NCBI GenBank assembly: GCA_030583605.1
Contig: CP129466.1
Location: forward strand, 1,867,001-1,931,000
Source: Gammaproteobacteria bacterium
GTDB taxonomy: Bacteria > Pseudomonadota > Gammaproteobacteria > Steroidobacterales > GCA-2729495
Direction: 5' to 3'
Length of the DNA: 64,000 nucleotides
Positions 48,943-56,553 of this stretch are shown piece after piece. Made by a program: the position numbers and the translations under genes. The notes beneath the pieces were generated by a model that did no database searches, was not told where the DNA came from, and worked only from the letters and a program-made list of their open reading frames with translations. How positions within the stretch are numbered: the stretch's first letter is position 1; every line of letters begins with the position of its first letter.

Positions 48943-50511
48943 TCAGATCCGTGCCGCCTCGACCGGCCTGTTTGCGCCGCCGGTTCGAATGCCTGCTTGC
49001 CGACAGATACGGTTGATGACGTCCAGATAGGCGAGGGCGCCGGCCTCTACGATGTCCGTGCTGATGCCATGCCCACGGTGACTGGCGCCATTATATTCGA
49101 CGGTCACTGTGACCTCACCCTGGGCATCCTCGCCCATCGTGACACTACGAACCTCGAAGTTTCGAAGTTCCAGCGCGATTTCCGTCGCGCGATCGAGCGC
49201 CTTGAACGAGGCCTCTATCGGACCGTCGCCCACCGCCGCTTCGTTCACCACACGGCCATCCATGTGACGCAGGCGTACGGCGCCAGCGGCAATAACGCCC
49301 GTTCCGGCCGTGATGTGCAACTCCTCGAGCGACCAGGGCCCGGCTCCGGTTTCGCTGTTCATCACGATCGCCTCGATATCCGCGTCGAACATCTCTTTCT
49401 TGCGGTCGGCGAGTTTCTTGAACTCGGCAAAGGCCCGGTTCAGTTCGTCATCGGCGAGGGTGAATCCGAGCTGCTGGACGCGCTCGCGAAAAGCATGCCT
49501 GCCACTGTGCTTGCCGAGTACGAGGTTGGAACGGCTGATTCCGACATCTTCAGGTCGCATGATCTCGTAGGTCGAGGCGTGCTTCAGCATGCCGTCCTGG
49601 TGGATTCCCGATTCATGCGCGAACGCATTCTCGCCCACGACCGCCTTGTTTCTCGGCACATGCATGCCCGTGATACTGGAAACCAGCCGACTGGTCGGGT
49701 AGAGGCGTCGTGTCTCCACGCCGCACTCTGCCCCGAAATGGGCTGCGCGCGTGCGCAGGGCCATGACGACCTCCTCCAGAGAACAGTTTCCCGCACGCTC
49801 GCCGATGCCGTTGATCGTGCATTCCACCTGGCGGGCACCGGCCCGGACCGCCGCCAGACTGTTGGCGACCGCCATGCCGAGATCATCATGGCAATGCACA
49901 CTCAACGTGACCTTCTCGACGCCCTGTACATGGGCCCGCAGGTAGGCAAAAAGCTCGGCGAACTCGTCGGGGACCGTATACCCGAGAGTGTCGGGGATGT
50001 TGATCGTGGTGGCTCCGGCTTCGATGACCGCTGTCACGACGTCGGCGAGGTAGGCCGGTTCGGTTCGTGAGGCGTCTTCCGCCGAAAACTCCACATCTTC
50101 GCAAAAACTCTTTGCCATACGGACTGACTCGACCGCACGCCGGATGATTTCTTCTTTGGCCATCTGCAGCTTGTAGTTTCGATGGATTTCGCTGGTGGCG
50201 ATGAAGACGTGAATGCGCGATCTGGCAGCCGCTCGCACGGCGTGCCAAGCACGATCGATATCGCCGGCGTGGCAGCGTGCCAGTCCGCAGATCACCGGCC
50301 CGCGGATTTCAGCCGCAATGGCCTGGACCGCATCAAAATCGCCGGGCGACGCAGCCGGAAAACCAGCTTCGATGATATCGACCTGGAGATCACGCAGTGC
50401 GGCGGCGACGCGCAGTTTTTCATTCAGCGCCATGCTGCAGCCTGGCGCCTGTTCGCCATCGCGAAGCGTGGTGTCGAAAATCAACACACGATTTTCAGAG
50501 AGTTTGTCCAT
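48943..50511 (-). CDS. leuA: 2-isopropylmalate synthase
   Basis: Condenses acetyl-CoA and 2-ketoisovalerate, the committed leucine step, 522 residues. The TIM barrel has [17 protein letters not shown] and [17 protein letters not shown] metal-binding motifs, and [12 protein letters not shown]; the C-terminal LeuA regulatory domain (about 390-522) binds leucine for feedback. AGGAGA lies shortly before the ATG. Upstream on the same strand are a leader peptide and an attenuator, so it is controlled twice: by transcription attenuation and by allostery. Confidence 0.97.
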   Translation of the reverse strand: MDKLSENRVLIFDTTLRDGEQAPGCSMALNEKLRVAAALRDLQVDIIEAGFPAASPGDFDAVQAIAAEIRGPVICGLARCHAGDIDRAWHAVRAAARSRIHVFIATSEIHRNYKLQMAKEEIIRRAVESVRMAKSFCEDVEFSAEDASRTEPAYLADVVTAVIEAGATTINIPDTLGYTVPDEFAELFAYLRAHVQGVEKVTLSVHCHDDLGMAVANSLAAVRAGARQVECTINGIGERAGNCSLEEVVMALRTRAAHFGAECGVETRRLYPTSRLVSSITGMHVPRNKAVVGENAFAHESGIHQDGMLKHASTYEIMRPEDVGISRSNLVLGKHSGRHAFRERVQQLGFTLADDELNRAFAEFKKLADRKKEMFDADIEAIVMNSETGAGPWSLEELHITAGTGVIAAGAVRLRHMDGRVVNEAAVGDGPIEASFKALDRATEIALELRNFEVRSVTMGEDAQGEVTVTVEYNGASHRGHGISTDIVEAGALAYLDVINRICRQAGIRTGGANRPVEAARI

Positions 50512-50622
50512 GGCTGGTCTCCTGAGCGCTGCTGGTCGTCAGTCTGTCCGCACGTCCCGCACCAGTTGTATCGTCCTGGACTTGCCTTGCTGTTCCAATT
50601 GGCTTCTGGTGGTTGTCGGCGC

Positions 50623-50657
50623 AAAAAAAAACCCCGCGACCTTGTGGGGTGCGGGGT
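50623..50657 (-). terminator. attenuator (rho-independent terminator) in the leuA leader
   Basis: Minus strand: ACCCCGC (50657-50651) and GCGGGGT (50637-50631) make a 7-8 bp GC stem with a 13-base loop, followed by nine T residues. It lies between the leader peptide stop (50678) and leuA (50511), so it must be passed for leuA expression. Confidence 0.88.
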
Positions 50658-50677
50658 TCTGGGGACTAATGAATTCC

Positions 50678-50800
50678 TTAGCCGGTCGAACGCTCGCACC
50701 GCTGGAGTGTAAGCTCCAGCAGCAATACGCCTGCCAGACCGCAGGCGGCAACCGGCCGGCGGACAGGCAGGACGCGTTCAATTATCGAGAATTCACACAT
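50678..50800 (-). CDS. leuL: leucine-rich leader peptide of the leu operon
   Basis: A 40-residue frame on the minus strand, ATG at 50800 to TAA at 50680-50678. Seven of 40 residues are Leu, with a tight cluster V-L-L-L-E-L-T-L (TTG CTG CTG, CTT, CTC) near residues 25-32, plus Ile and Val early on. A leader peptide with Leu codons directly before a terminator is the classical design for leucine-sensitive attenuation: when leucyl-tRNA is scarce, the ribosome stalls at the Leu codons and the terminator does not form. A hairpin (50701-50720) lies over those codons. No Shine-Dalgarno is seen; the predicted promoter would give a leaderless mRNA. Confidence 0.82.
   Translation of the reverse strand: MCEFSIIERVLPVRRPVAACGLAGVLLLELTLQRCERSTG
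50701..50720 (-). promoter_or_regulatory. pause or switch hairpin inside the leader peptide
   Basis: GCTGGAG and CTCCAGC form a 7-bp stem around six bases (CTTACA on the minus strand), spanning the Leu codons of the leader peptide. A second 6-bp stem GCCTGC/GCAGGC lies just upstream (50728-50745). In attenuators such stems pause RNA polymerase or compete with the terminator. The exact antiterminator pairing was not resolved. Confidence 0.55.
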
Positions 50801-51275
50801 TTGGCCGATGTTCGACGAAGGCGGAGCCAATGTCAACCGGTGCTGCAGGCTTCAGAGCGGTCGTCCGCGAAACGGCGGACACGCCGCATCACCGGTTCGC
50901 CTGCTGGCTTGCGTAGTGCGTGCGCTGGCGAAGCCGTGGAGGGTGAAACCCCGCAGTGTATTTGGGGGACCTGGCCTTTCGGCCACCGGATACCGGGCCA
51001 CGTTACCAGGGAGGAAAGGTCAGGCGGGCGGTACGATATTCGCAGCATGGCATCTGCGTGCAGGACACCTGATGTGCGCCTCGCTTCGACAATAACTCTA
51101 CCGTCCATCGTGGTAACCCGCTTTGTGGCTGCGCGGTTTTGCAATCGCGGTAGCGCTCAGCCGCGTTGCGATAATATTGTGGTTATTTGCCGCGGGCTTG
51201 TGGCAACATACGCGCCCCGGGCACTGCGCTGCGCTGCGCACAACAACTGAAATAACACGATTCAGATTGTCGACT
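50801..51275. other. 475-bp gene-free region between divergent leu and tonB operons
   Basis: No gene that I can support. The left end holds the leu promoter. Perfect stems occur at 50863-50880 (GTCCGC/GCGGAC) and 50973-50984 (GGCC-GAAA-GGCC with a GNRA loop when read on the minus strand). The tonB promoter must be on the right. Frames in this stretch have no recognisable domains. No match to RNase P, 6S, tmRNA, SRP RNA or cobalamin-type riboswitches was seen by eye. Confidence 0.5.
50808..50836 (-). promoter_or_regulatory. candidate promoter for the leu leader
   Basis: Minus strand: a perfect TTGACA (50836-50831), 17-bp spacer, then GAACAT (50813-50808), a poor -10. The start would fall at the leader peptide ATG (50800), giving a leaderless message. 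The weak -10 may require an activator. Confidence 0.45.
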
Positions 51276-51905
51276 ATGGCATACGCAATCAGCACCCCCA
51301 TGCTCTCCCGCAGAGCTCTGGTGTTTCTGTGCATTGTGGCCATTCACGTCGGCTTTGTATGGGTTTTGAGCAAAGGTCTCGTTCCAACCATCGGCGAGAT
51401 GATCATAGGCCCGGCAAAGGTGGAAATGATCGAGGAGGTGGTCGAGGAGGACGACAAGCCACCCCCACCGCCGCCCAAGATCGAAACAGCGCCGCCACCA
51501 TTTGTGCCGCCACCGGATATCGCCATTGACCTGCCAGTGGAGGCCGCCAAGACCACGGCAATCACCGCGACCACGAAGAAGCCGGTCGCAAAGCCGCCAC
51601 CGCCGCCACCGGCTGTCAAGCGCGTACCTCCGCGCCAGAATCCACGTCGGGCGCTGGTCGAACCAGCCTACCCGCCGCAATCCAAGCGCCTCGGTGAAGA
51701 AGGGGCGACCGTTCTGCGCCTGCATATTGACGCAGAGGGCAAAGTCACCGATGCGCAGGTTGCACAAAGCAGCGGGTTTCCCAGGCTGGATGAGGCCGCG
51801 GTGAAACACGCGATGCGATCATGGCGGTTCCTGCCCGGCACCGAGGATGGGAAGCCGGTTGCCATGTGGTACGAATTCAGGGTGGTCTGGAAAATCGAGA
51901 AGTAG
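51276..51905 (+). CDS. tonB: TonB-family energy transducer
   Basis: Couples the proton-motive force of the ExbB-ExbD motor to outer-membrane receptors. The 209 residues are: a short cytoplasmic start, one TM helix (about 14-33, ALVFLCIVAIHVGFVWVL), an acidic and Pro-rich periplasmic rod (EEVVEEDDKPPPPPPK and VAKPPPPPPAVKRVPP), and the TonB C-terminal domain (EPAYPPQSKRLGEEGATVLR, then WRFLPGTEDGKPV). The ATG at 51276 is used because the longer frame upstream is unrelated. exbB starts 88 bp later, after a short stem and a T8 tract (51955-51962) that may reduce read-through. Confidence 0.93.
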   Translation: MAYAISTPMLSRRALVFLCIVAIHVGFVWVLSKGLVPTIGEMIIGPAKVEMIEEVVEEDDKPPPPPPKIETAPPPFVPPPDIAIDLPVEAAKTTAITATTKKPVAKPPPPPPAVKRVPPRQNPRRALVEPAYPPQSKRLGEEGATVLRLHIDAEGKVTDAQVAQSSGFPRLDEAAVKHAMRSWRFLPGTEDGKPVAMWYEFRVVWKIEK

Positions 51906-51993
51906 ACCCGTAAGACCGCCGTCGGGTCGGCAGCTGCCGTTGCAACTGTCGATGTTTTTTTTGTTGCTCGCGCGTTGAGGGGAAGAAAAGATC

Positions 51994-52932
51994 ATGGTTG
52001 ACCTAGCAGCACTCGCTTTGACTATCGCGCTGGCCGCGCAGCAGCAGCCAGTTCCTCCAGCGCCGCCGGCTGAACCAGCCACATCCGGCGGCGATCCGGG
52101 ACTGACCCTGAGCCAGGGGGACCTCCCGCCCGTTGACACCAGCGGCGGGTTGCCGGCGACCGAAACGGCGCCCGCACTCGAACCGCCGCCGGACGTCTCC
52201 ACCCCGGAGGTGCCGCCGCCCGTAGACAATCCCTACGGCCTGTCTGCGCTGTGGGCACAGGGCGATTTCGTCGCCAAGGGAACGCTGATCATTCTGGTCG
52301 TTATGTCTCTAGCGTCCTGGTTCATCATCCTGACCAAGCTGTGGGACCAGAGCCGCCTGAGGCGCCAGTTTGTGCAGACGGAAAAAGGATTCTGGTCGGG
52401 CCGCAGCCTGCAGGACGGAATTGCGACGCTGAAGGACTCGGATAACGCCTTCCGGATGATCGCCGAGCAGGGCGTCAAGGCCGCGCAGCACCATGAAGGC
52501 CGACTCACGGATCAGATTCCGTTGCACGAGTGGGTTACGCAGTCACTACAACGGGCGGTCGACAGGGTCAGCAACGATCTGCAGGGCGGTCTGTCGTTTC
52601 TTGCCACCACCGGATCGACCGCGCCCTTCATTGGGCTGTTTGGCACGGTGTGGGGCATTTATCACGCGCTGATCAACATCGGGATCGCAGGCCAGGCCAG
52701 CATCGACAAGGTGGCGGGTCCGGTCGGTGAGGCGCTCATCATGACGGCCATCGGTCTTGCTGTGGCCGTGCCGGCCGTGCTGGGCTACAACTGGCTTCTG
52801 CGCCGCAACAAGGCGCTGCTCGAGGAAGTGCGCTACTTCGCGACCGACGTGCAGGCGTACCTGATCAGTGGTGCGCGTGTCGAGGGTGGCGGCCGTCCGG
52901 CCAGCGCGTCCGCAGGTCCGCGGAGCAAGTAA
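51994..52932 (+). CDS. exbB: ExbB/MotA/TolQ-family proton channel protein
   Basis: The 312-residue ExbB pentamer subunit. A hydrophobic N-terminus (VDLAALALTIALAA) and a ~60-residue Pro-rich extension precede TM1 (about 90-115, KGTLIILVVMSLASWFIIL), a cytoplasmic loop, and TM2-TM3 (GSTAPFIGLFGTVWGIYHAL, EALIMTAIGLAVAVPAVLG) with the conserved Thr/Pro pattern lining the channel. The stop is immediately before exbD. Confidence 0.94.
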   Translation: MVDLAALALTIALAAQQQPVPPAPPAEPATSGGDPGLTLSQGDLPPVDTSGGLPATETAPALEPPPDVSTPEVPPPVDNPYGLSALWAQGDFVAKGTLIILVVMSLASWFIILTKLWDQSRLRRQFVQTEKGFWSGRSLQDGIATLKDSDNAFRMIAEQGVKAAQHHEGRLTDQIPLHEWVTQSLQRAVDRVSNDLQGGLSFLATTGSTAPFIGLFGTVWGIYHALINIGIAGQASIDKVAGPVGEALIMTAIGLAVAVPAVLGYNWLLRRNKALLEEVRYFATDVQAYLISGARVEGGGRPASASAGPRSK

Positions 52933-52933
52933 C

Positions 52934-53362
52934 GTGGGTATGTCGGTATCGGACGGAGGGGAGGGCGGCTCGGCAATGTCCGACATCAACGTCACGCCCA
53001 TGGTGGACGTGATGTTGGTGTTGCTGATCATCTTCCTGATCACGATCCCGGTCATCACCCAGACGGTGAAGGTGGATCTGCCAAAAGTCGCCAATCTGCC
53101 CACCCAGACGAAACCGGAGAACATTACGGTCGCGATCGACGCGGCGGGTGAAGTCTTCTGGAATCAGTCGCAGGTTCCGAATGACCAGGCATTGCTTGAT
53201 CTGGTGAAGTCGGTGGCCGTGAAGGATCCACAACCGGAAATCCATATTCGCGGCGACAGTCAGGCCCGTTTCGAAGCAGTCGGGCGGACGATCTATCTGA
53301 TTCAGCGAGGCGGCATCGCCAAGGTCGGTTTCATCACCGAACCAGACCGGGGCTTCCGCTAG
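52934..53362 (+). CDS. exbD: ExbD/TolR-family protein, first copy
   Basis: Proton-relay subunit of the Ton motor, 142 residues. One TM helix carries the essential Asp in TPMVDVMLVLLIIFLITIPV; the periplasmic ExbD domain ends with GIAKVGFITEPDR. The GTG at 52934 is 8 bases after GGAG and starts 1 bp after exbB; the ATG at 52940 is also possible and would remove two residues. A second ExbD follows 56 bp later. Confidence 0.92.
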   Translation: MGMSVSDGGEGGSAMSDINVTPMVDVMLVLLIIFLITIPVITQTVKVDLPKVANLPTQTKPENITVAIDAAGEVFWNQSQVPNDQALLDLVKSVAVKDPQPEIHIRGDSQARFEAVGRTIYLIQRGGIAKVGFITEPDRGFR

Positions 53363-53418
53363 ACGGTCGCGGGCAATGGTACGGCAGCACAACACCGCTT
53401 GTTGCGAGGGTTGACGAT

Positions 53419-53844
53419 ATGGCCATGGGCGCTGGTGGTGGCGATGACGAACCTGTGATGGACATCAACATGACGCCGTTGATCGACGTCATGCTGGTGT
53501 TGCTGATCATGTTCATTATTACGATTCCCATCATGACGCACGCTGTCAAACTGGATATGCCGCGTCCAAATCCCAATGCCGTGGAACCACCCGCTCCGCC
53601 GGAAGTGATCGAACTCGAAATCGATTTCGACGGCACTGTCCTCTGGAATGGGACGACCGTGCCGGACTTTGCAACACTCGAGCGATATTTCAGTATCGAG
53701 GCGGGTAAGGTGCCCCAGCCCGAACTTCATGTTCGAGCGAACAAGAGGGCGAAATACGACAACGTGGCCAAAGCACTTGCTCTCGCGCAACGCCAGGGAA
53801 TGAGCAAGATCGGCTTTGTCGGCATGGAACAGTTCGCTGAATAG
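53419..53844 (+). CDS. ExbD/TolR-family protein, second copy
   Basis: A 141-residue paralogue of the preceding gene, with the TM/Asp motif TPLIDVMLVLLIMFIITIPI and a distinct periplasmic segment (PRPNPNAVEPPAPPEVIEL). Tandem ExbD genes in one operon suggest a mixed ExbD dimer in a specialised Ton system. It starts with MAMGAGGGDDEPVMDIN and is followed by a secreted TPR protein. Confidence 0.92.
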   Translation: MAMGAGGGDDEPVMDINMTPLIDVMLVLLIMFIITIPIMTHAVKLDMPRPNPNAVEPPAPPEVIELEIDFDGTVLWNGTTVPDFATLERYFSIEAGKVPQPELHVRANKRAKYDNVAKALALAQRQGMSKIGFVGMEQFAE

Positions 53845-53913
53845 CAGCAATTGCCGCAACCCTTCGCGGCCAGGCTGGTCGAATTCGTGACAGGACAATT
53901 GCAGGGCAGGCGC

Positions 53914-55161
53914 ATGATGAGGGTAAATAGTCTGATTCGGTTTTTCGGTCTGGTGCTCGTGACAGCGAGCCTGCTCGGAGCCGCCGTTCAAGCCTCCGCT
54001 GCCGATGACAAAATCGGCGCCAAGGTTGGCAAGCCCATGAAGGCGGCGCAGGAAGCCATCCAGAAAAAGGAATGGGATAAGGCCATGGCAAAGATTGCCG
54101 AGGCCGATGCTGTCTCGCAAAAGAGTGCCTTCGAGCAGTACCAGATCAATGAGTTCAAGGGTTACGTTCTGCTGCAGCAGAAGAAGTATGCGGACGTCGC
54201 ACGGATTTACGAGCAGAACCTGAACTCGCCCAAGATGCCGCCGGAGCAGGTCGATGACCGCCTGAAAGCCCTGATACAGCTCAACACCGCGACTCGCAAT
54301 TATCCGAAGGTGATCGAGCTCGGCACTCGCTGGCTCAAGAGCGGTGGCAAGGATGTAGACACCCAGGTGCTCGTCGCGCAGGCGCACTATCTGCAGAAGG
54401 ACTACAAGAACGCGATCTCCATCATGCAGGCTGCCATCCATGCAGCAGAGCAGGCGGGCAAGCAGGTCGATGAGAACTGGCTGCAACTCGTGCGTAGTTC
54501 CCAGCAGAACGTCGGTGACGAAAGCGGCGCAACAGCTACGCTGGAAAAACTGGTGCGCCTGTATCCGAAGAAGGAATACTGGGACTACCTGCTAAGCACC
54601 AGGATGCGCCAGAAAAACCCCGATCGGGTCACGCTGAACCTGTATCGTCTTGCAGGTCAGGTCGGCGTCATGGACTCTCCGGACGAGTACGTGGAAATGA
54701 CCGAGATGCTGCTTGATGCCGGTCTGCCTGGCGAGGCCCGGAGCGTGATGGAAGCGGGGTACAAGGCCAAGATATTCGAGACCGCGGACCAGAGCAATGC
54801 GGATCGCTATACTCGCCGCTTGAATGACGCCAAGGCCCGGGCCGCCAAAGACGAGCAGTCGCTGCCCACATTCGAGAGCGACGCGAAAAAGGCTCCTACG
54901 GGCCAGGGTGACGTTGCGCTCGGCATGGCCTATTCCAGTTTCGGGCAGTATCAGAAGGCCGTGGACGCTCTGTCACGCGGCCTCCAGAAGGGCGGCGTTC
55001 GTGATCCGGCGCAGGCCAGCATCATGCTGGGTATCGCCAATCTCAAGCTGGGCAAGAACGACGAAGCCCTGAAGGCATTCGAACAGGCCAAATCGGCTGA
55101 CAAGGAACTGAGCGAAGTCGCCCGCCTCTGGGCGATAGTCGCTCGCAGCAGCGCTAGCTGA
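53914..55161 (+). CDS. exported tetratricopeptide repeat protein of the Ton operon
   Basis: A 415-residue periplasmic protein: signal peptide (LIRFFGLVLVTASLLGAAVQASA), then TPR-like helices throughout (KAAQEAIQKKEWDKAMAKI, GYVLLQQKKYADVARIYEQNL, and GMAYSSFGQYQKAVDALSRGL near the end). It lies 69 bp after the second exbD. TPR proteins encoded with TonB-ExbB-ExbD are thought to help couple the motor to receptors; the exact partner is not known. The ATG at 53914 is used, with 53917 next to it. Confidence 0.85.
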   Translation: MMRVNSLIRFFGLVLVTASLLGAAVQASAADDKIGAKVGKPMKAAQEAIQKKEWDKAMAKIAEADAVSQKSAFEQYQINEFKGYVLLQQKKYADVARIYEQNLNSPKMPPEQVDDRLKALIQLNTATRNYPKVIELGTRWLKSGGKDVDTQVLVAQAHYLQKDYKNAISIMQAAIHAAEQAGKQVDENWLQLVRSSQQNVGDESGATATLEKLVRLYPKKEYWDYLLSTRMRQKNPDRVTLNLYRLAGQVGVMDSPDEYVEMTEMLLDAGLPGEARSVMEAGYKAKIFETADQSNADRYTRRLNDAKARAAKDEQSLPTFESDAKKAPTGQGDVALGMAYSSFGQYQKAVDALSRGLQKGGVRDPAQASIMLGIANLKLGKNDEALKAFEQAKSADKELSEVARLWAIVARSSAS

Positions 55162-55204
55162 GCCCACGCGGGCCTGACGCCCCTAAAAGAAGGGAAATCG
55201 GCGA

Positions 55205-55231
55205 GACCACCATGGCTGCGCCATGGTGGTC
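55205..55231 (+). repeat. perfect 12-bp hairpin downstream of the Ton operon
   Basis: GACCACCATGGC and GCCATGGTGGTC pair perfectly around TGC. It begins 43 bases after the TPR gene stop and 80 bases before the ferredoxin start. There is no T-run on the plus strand; on the minus strand it is followed by a pyrimidine-rich stretch. It could be a terminator-like or RNA-protective element, or a repeated extragenic palindrome. Confidence 0.6.
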
Positions 55232-55311
55232 GATGCGCTGGGCCTCAACGCAGCTCGCAACAGTTTGTCAAACCGCTCCGTCCCGCGTGTTGCGGGTTCA
55301 CCGGGTCAGCC

Positions 55312-55632
55312 ATGCCAACCATCATCTACCATGACATTCACGGCGTTCGGCGCGAAGTCGAGGTCCCCGTCGGCTCGACCCTCATGGAGGGTGCCATGGA
55401 TAACGAGGTGGAAGGAATCGTGGCGGAATGCGGCGGTGCCTGCGCCTGCGCCACCTGCCATGCATATATCGACGAAGCGTGGATCTCGCGGCTCGGGCCG
55501 GTAAGCGACATGGAAAATGCGATGCTCGATTCTGCGGCCGACAGGCAGCGCAATAGCCGACTGACCTGCCAGATCGAGGTCACCAGAGACCTGGACGGGC
55601 TCGAACTCCGCGTAGCCAACAACGAGAGCTGA
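55312..55632 (+). CDS. adrenodoxin-type 2Fe-2S ferredoxin
   Basis: A 106-residue plant/vertebrate-type ferredoxin. Cluster ligands are C40-x5-C46-x2-C49 and C86, with an extra C44 in the loop (ECGGACACATCH). YHDIHGVRREVEVPVGSTLMEGAM is the usual N-terminal half. Such ferredoxins feed cytochrome P450s and Rieske oxygenases; no reductase, P450 or oxygenase is adjacent, so the partner may be the Rieske enzyme at 26585 or a gene outside the window. It is a single gene, convergent with the VOC gene. Confidence 0.93.
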   Translation: MPTIIYHDIHGVRREVEVPVGSTLMEGAMDNEVEGIVAECGGACACATCHAYIDEAWISRLGPVSDMENAMLDSAADRQRNSRLTCQIEVTRDLDGLELRVANNES

Positions 55633-55665
55633 GACGACGCCTGCACTGGCCCGTCAGCGGCGGCT

Positions 55666-56502
55666 TCAAGCGGGCACGAGCTCCAGAATTTCTCCGGCGG
55701 CGCCCGTCAGGAAGCGCGGGGTTGCAACCGACGGTGAAGAAAAGCTGACCACCGCGATACCCGGCGGTAACCGACCGGTCGCCGACGTGGGTGCAGTTGC
55801 TGCTTGCGGCATCTCGTCGGCCTCGATGTAGCACGCGCCGTGCAATGGCAGTGCCGCGATGCTGTAGCGGTGTTCGGGCGACAGTCCGAAGACTGCAGAC
55901 ATCGCTTTGACCCGTGACTCCATGCGCTGTGGCGCCGGAAGCGAGAAATTGCTGCAATAAAATTCCACCAGCGCGTCCAGGGACGGCCCACCGACAATCA
56001 CGATGAATACCCGGTCGACGTCACAGCGCGCGGGGGGTGCTGGCAAGACGTCCAGAGCCCGCTTGAACTGGGTGAGGTAGAGAATCTCGCCGGCAGGGCC
56101 ACGCAGCTGCATTGCGCGAATGGCGTCGGTGAACGACAGGTCCTGCGGCGGCCCGAGAGCCTCGAAGGGCGACGTGGCCAGCCTGGCGGCCATTTCGTCC
56201 ACATCGCGAACGATCAATTCAGCGGCGTTCCACCCGAAACATGAGAAGGCCTTGTATCGGGCCGTGGCGGGCTGTTCGATGAATCGAAAAGTAAATCCAT
56301 CGCCGGCAGCGGGAAGAACTACGCTGTATCTTGCGCCCGCGACCGACGGGCACTGCATGCGCTGGGCCAGATCCGGCGATATCGTTCCGCGCGACTCGAC
56401 CCGATACCCGAGGTGTTCAACGTAGGCCGCCTCGCTCGATTGCAGGTCGGGTGTTGATATCGTGACACTGGTGATCGGACCTAGTCCGGGCAGCCCGGTC
56501 AT
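55666..56502 (-). CDS. VOC-superfamily protein (glyoxalase/extradiol dioxygenase fold)
   Basis: A 278-residue protein with two vicinal-oxygen-chelate halves: about 8-130 (GPITSVTISTPDLQSSEAAYVEHLGYRV) and about 140-277 (VDRVFIVIVGGPSLDALVEFY). Members include extradiol dioxygenases, glyoxalases and CoA epimerases. The usual His/His/Glu metal ligands are not obvious, so catalysis is uncertain. It lies downstream of the CoA-transferase gene on the same strand with a 51-bp gap, which suggests a joint role in a catabolic pathway. Confidence 0.78.
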   Translation of the reverse strand: MTGLPGLGPITSVTISTPDLQSSEAAYVEHLGYRVESRGTISPDLAQRMQCPSVAGARYSVVLPAAGDGFTFRFIEQPATARYKAFSCFGWNAAELIVRDVDEMAARLATSPFEALGPPQDLSFTDAIRAMQLRGPAGEILYLTQFKRALDVLPAPPARCDVDRVFIVIVGGPSLDALVEFYCSNFSLPAPQRMESRVKAMSAVFGLSPEHRYSIAALPLHGACYIEADEMPQAATAPTSATGRLPPGIAVVSFSSPSVATPRFLTGAAGEILELVPA

Positions 56503-56553
56503 CGTGTCTCCGGGATGATGTATGTGCTGTGACTCGCCACGACAGGATGCTGT

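Noticed and set aside
47944..50070. Open frame of about 700 codons antisense to leuA and ilvE
   Set aside because: Shadow of two well-supported genes; composition is Arg/Gly-rich without any fold signature.
50833..51144. Minus-strand frame in the leu-tonB gap as a protein gene
   Set aside because: About 100 codons with no domain, no ribosome-binding site and Arg/Pro-rich shadow composition.
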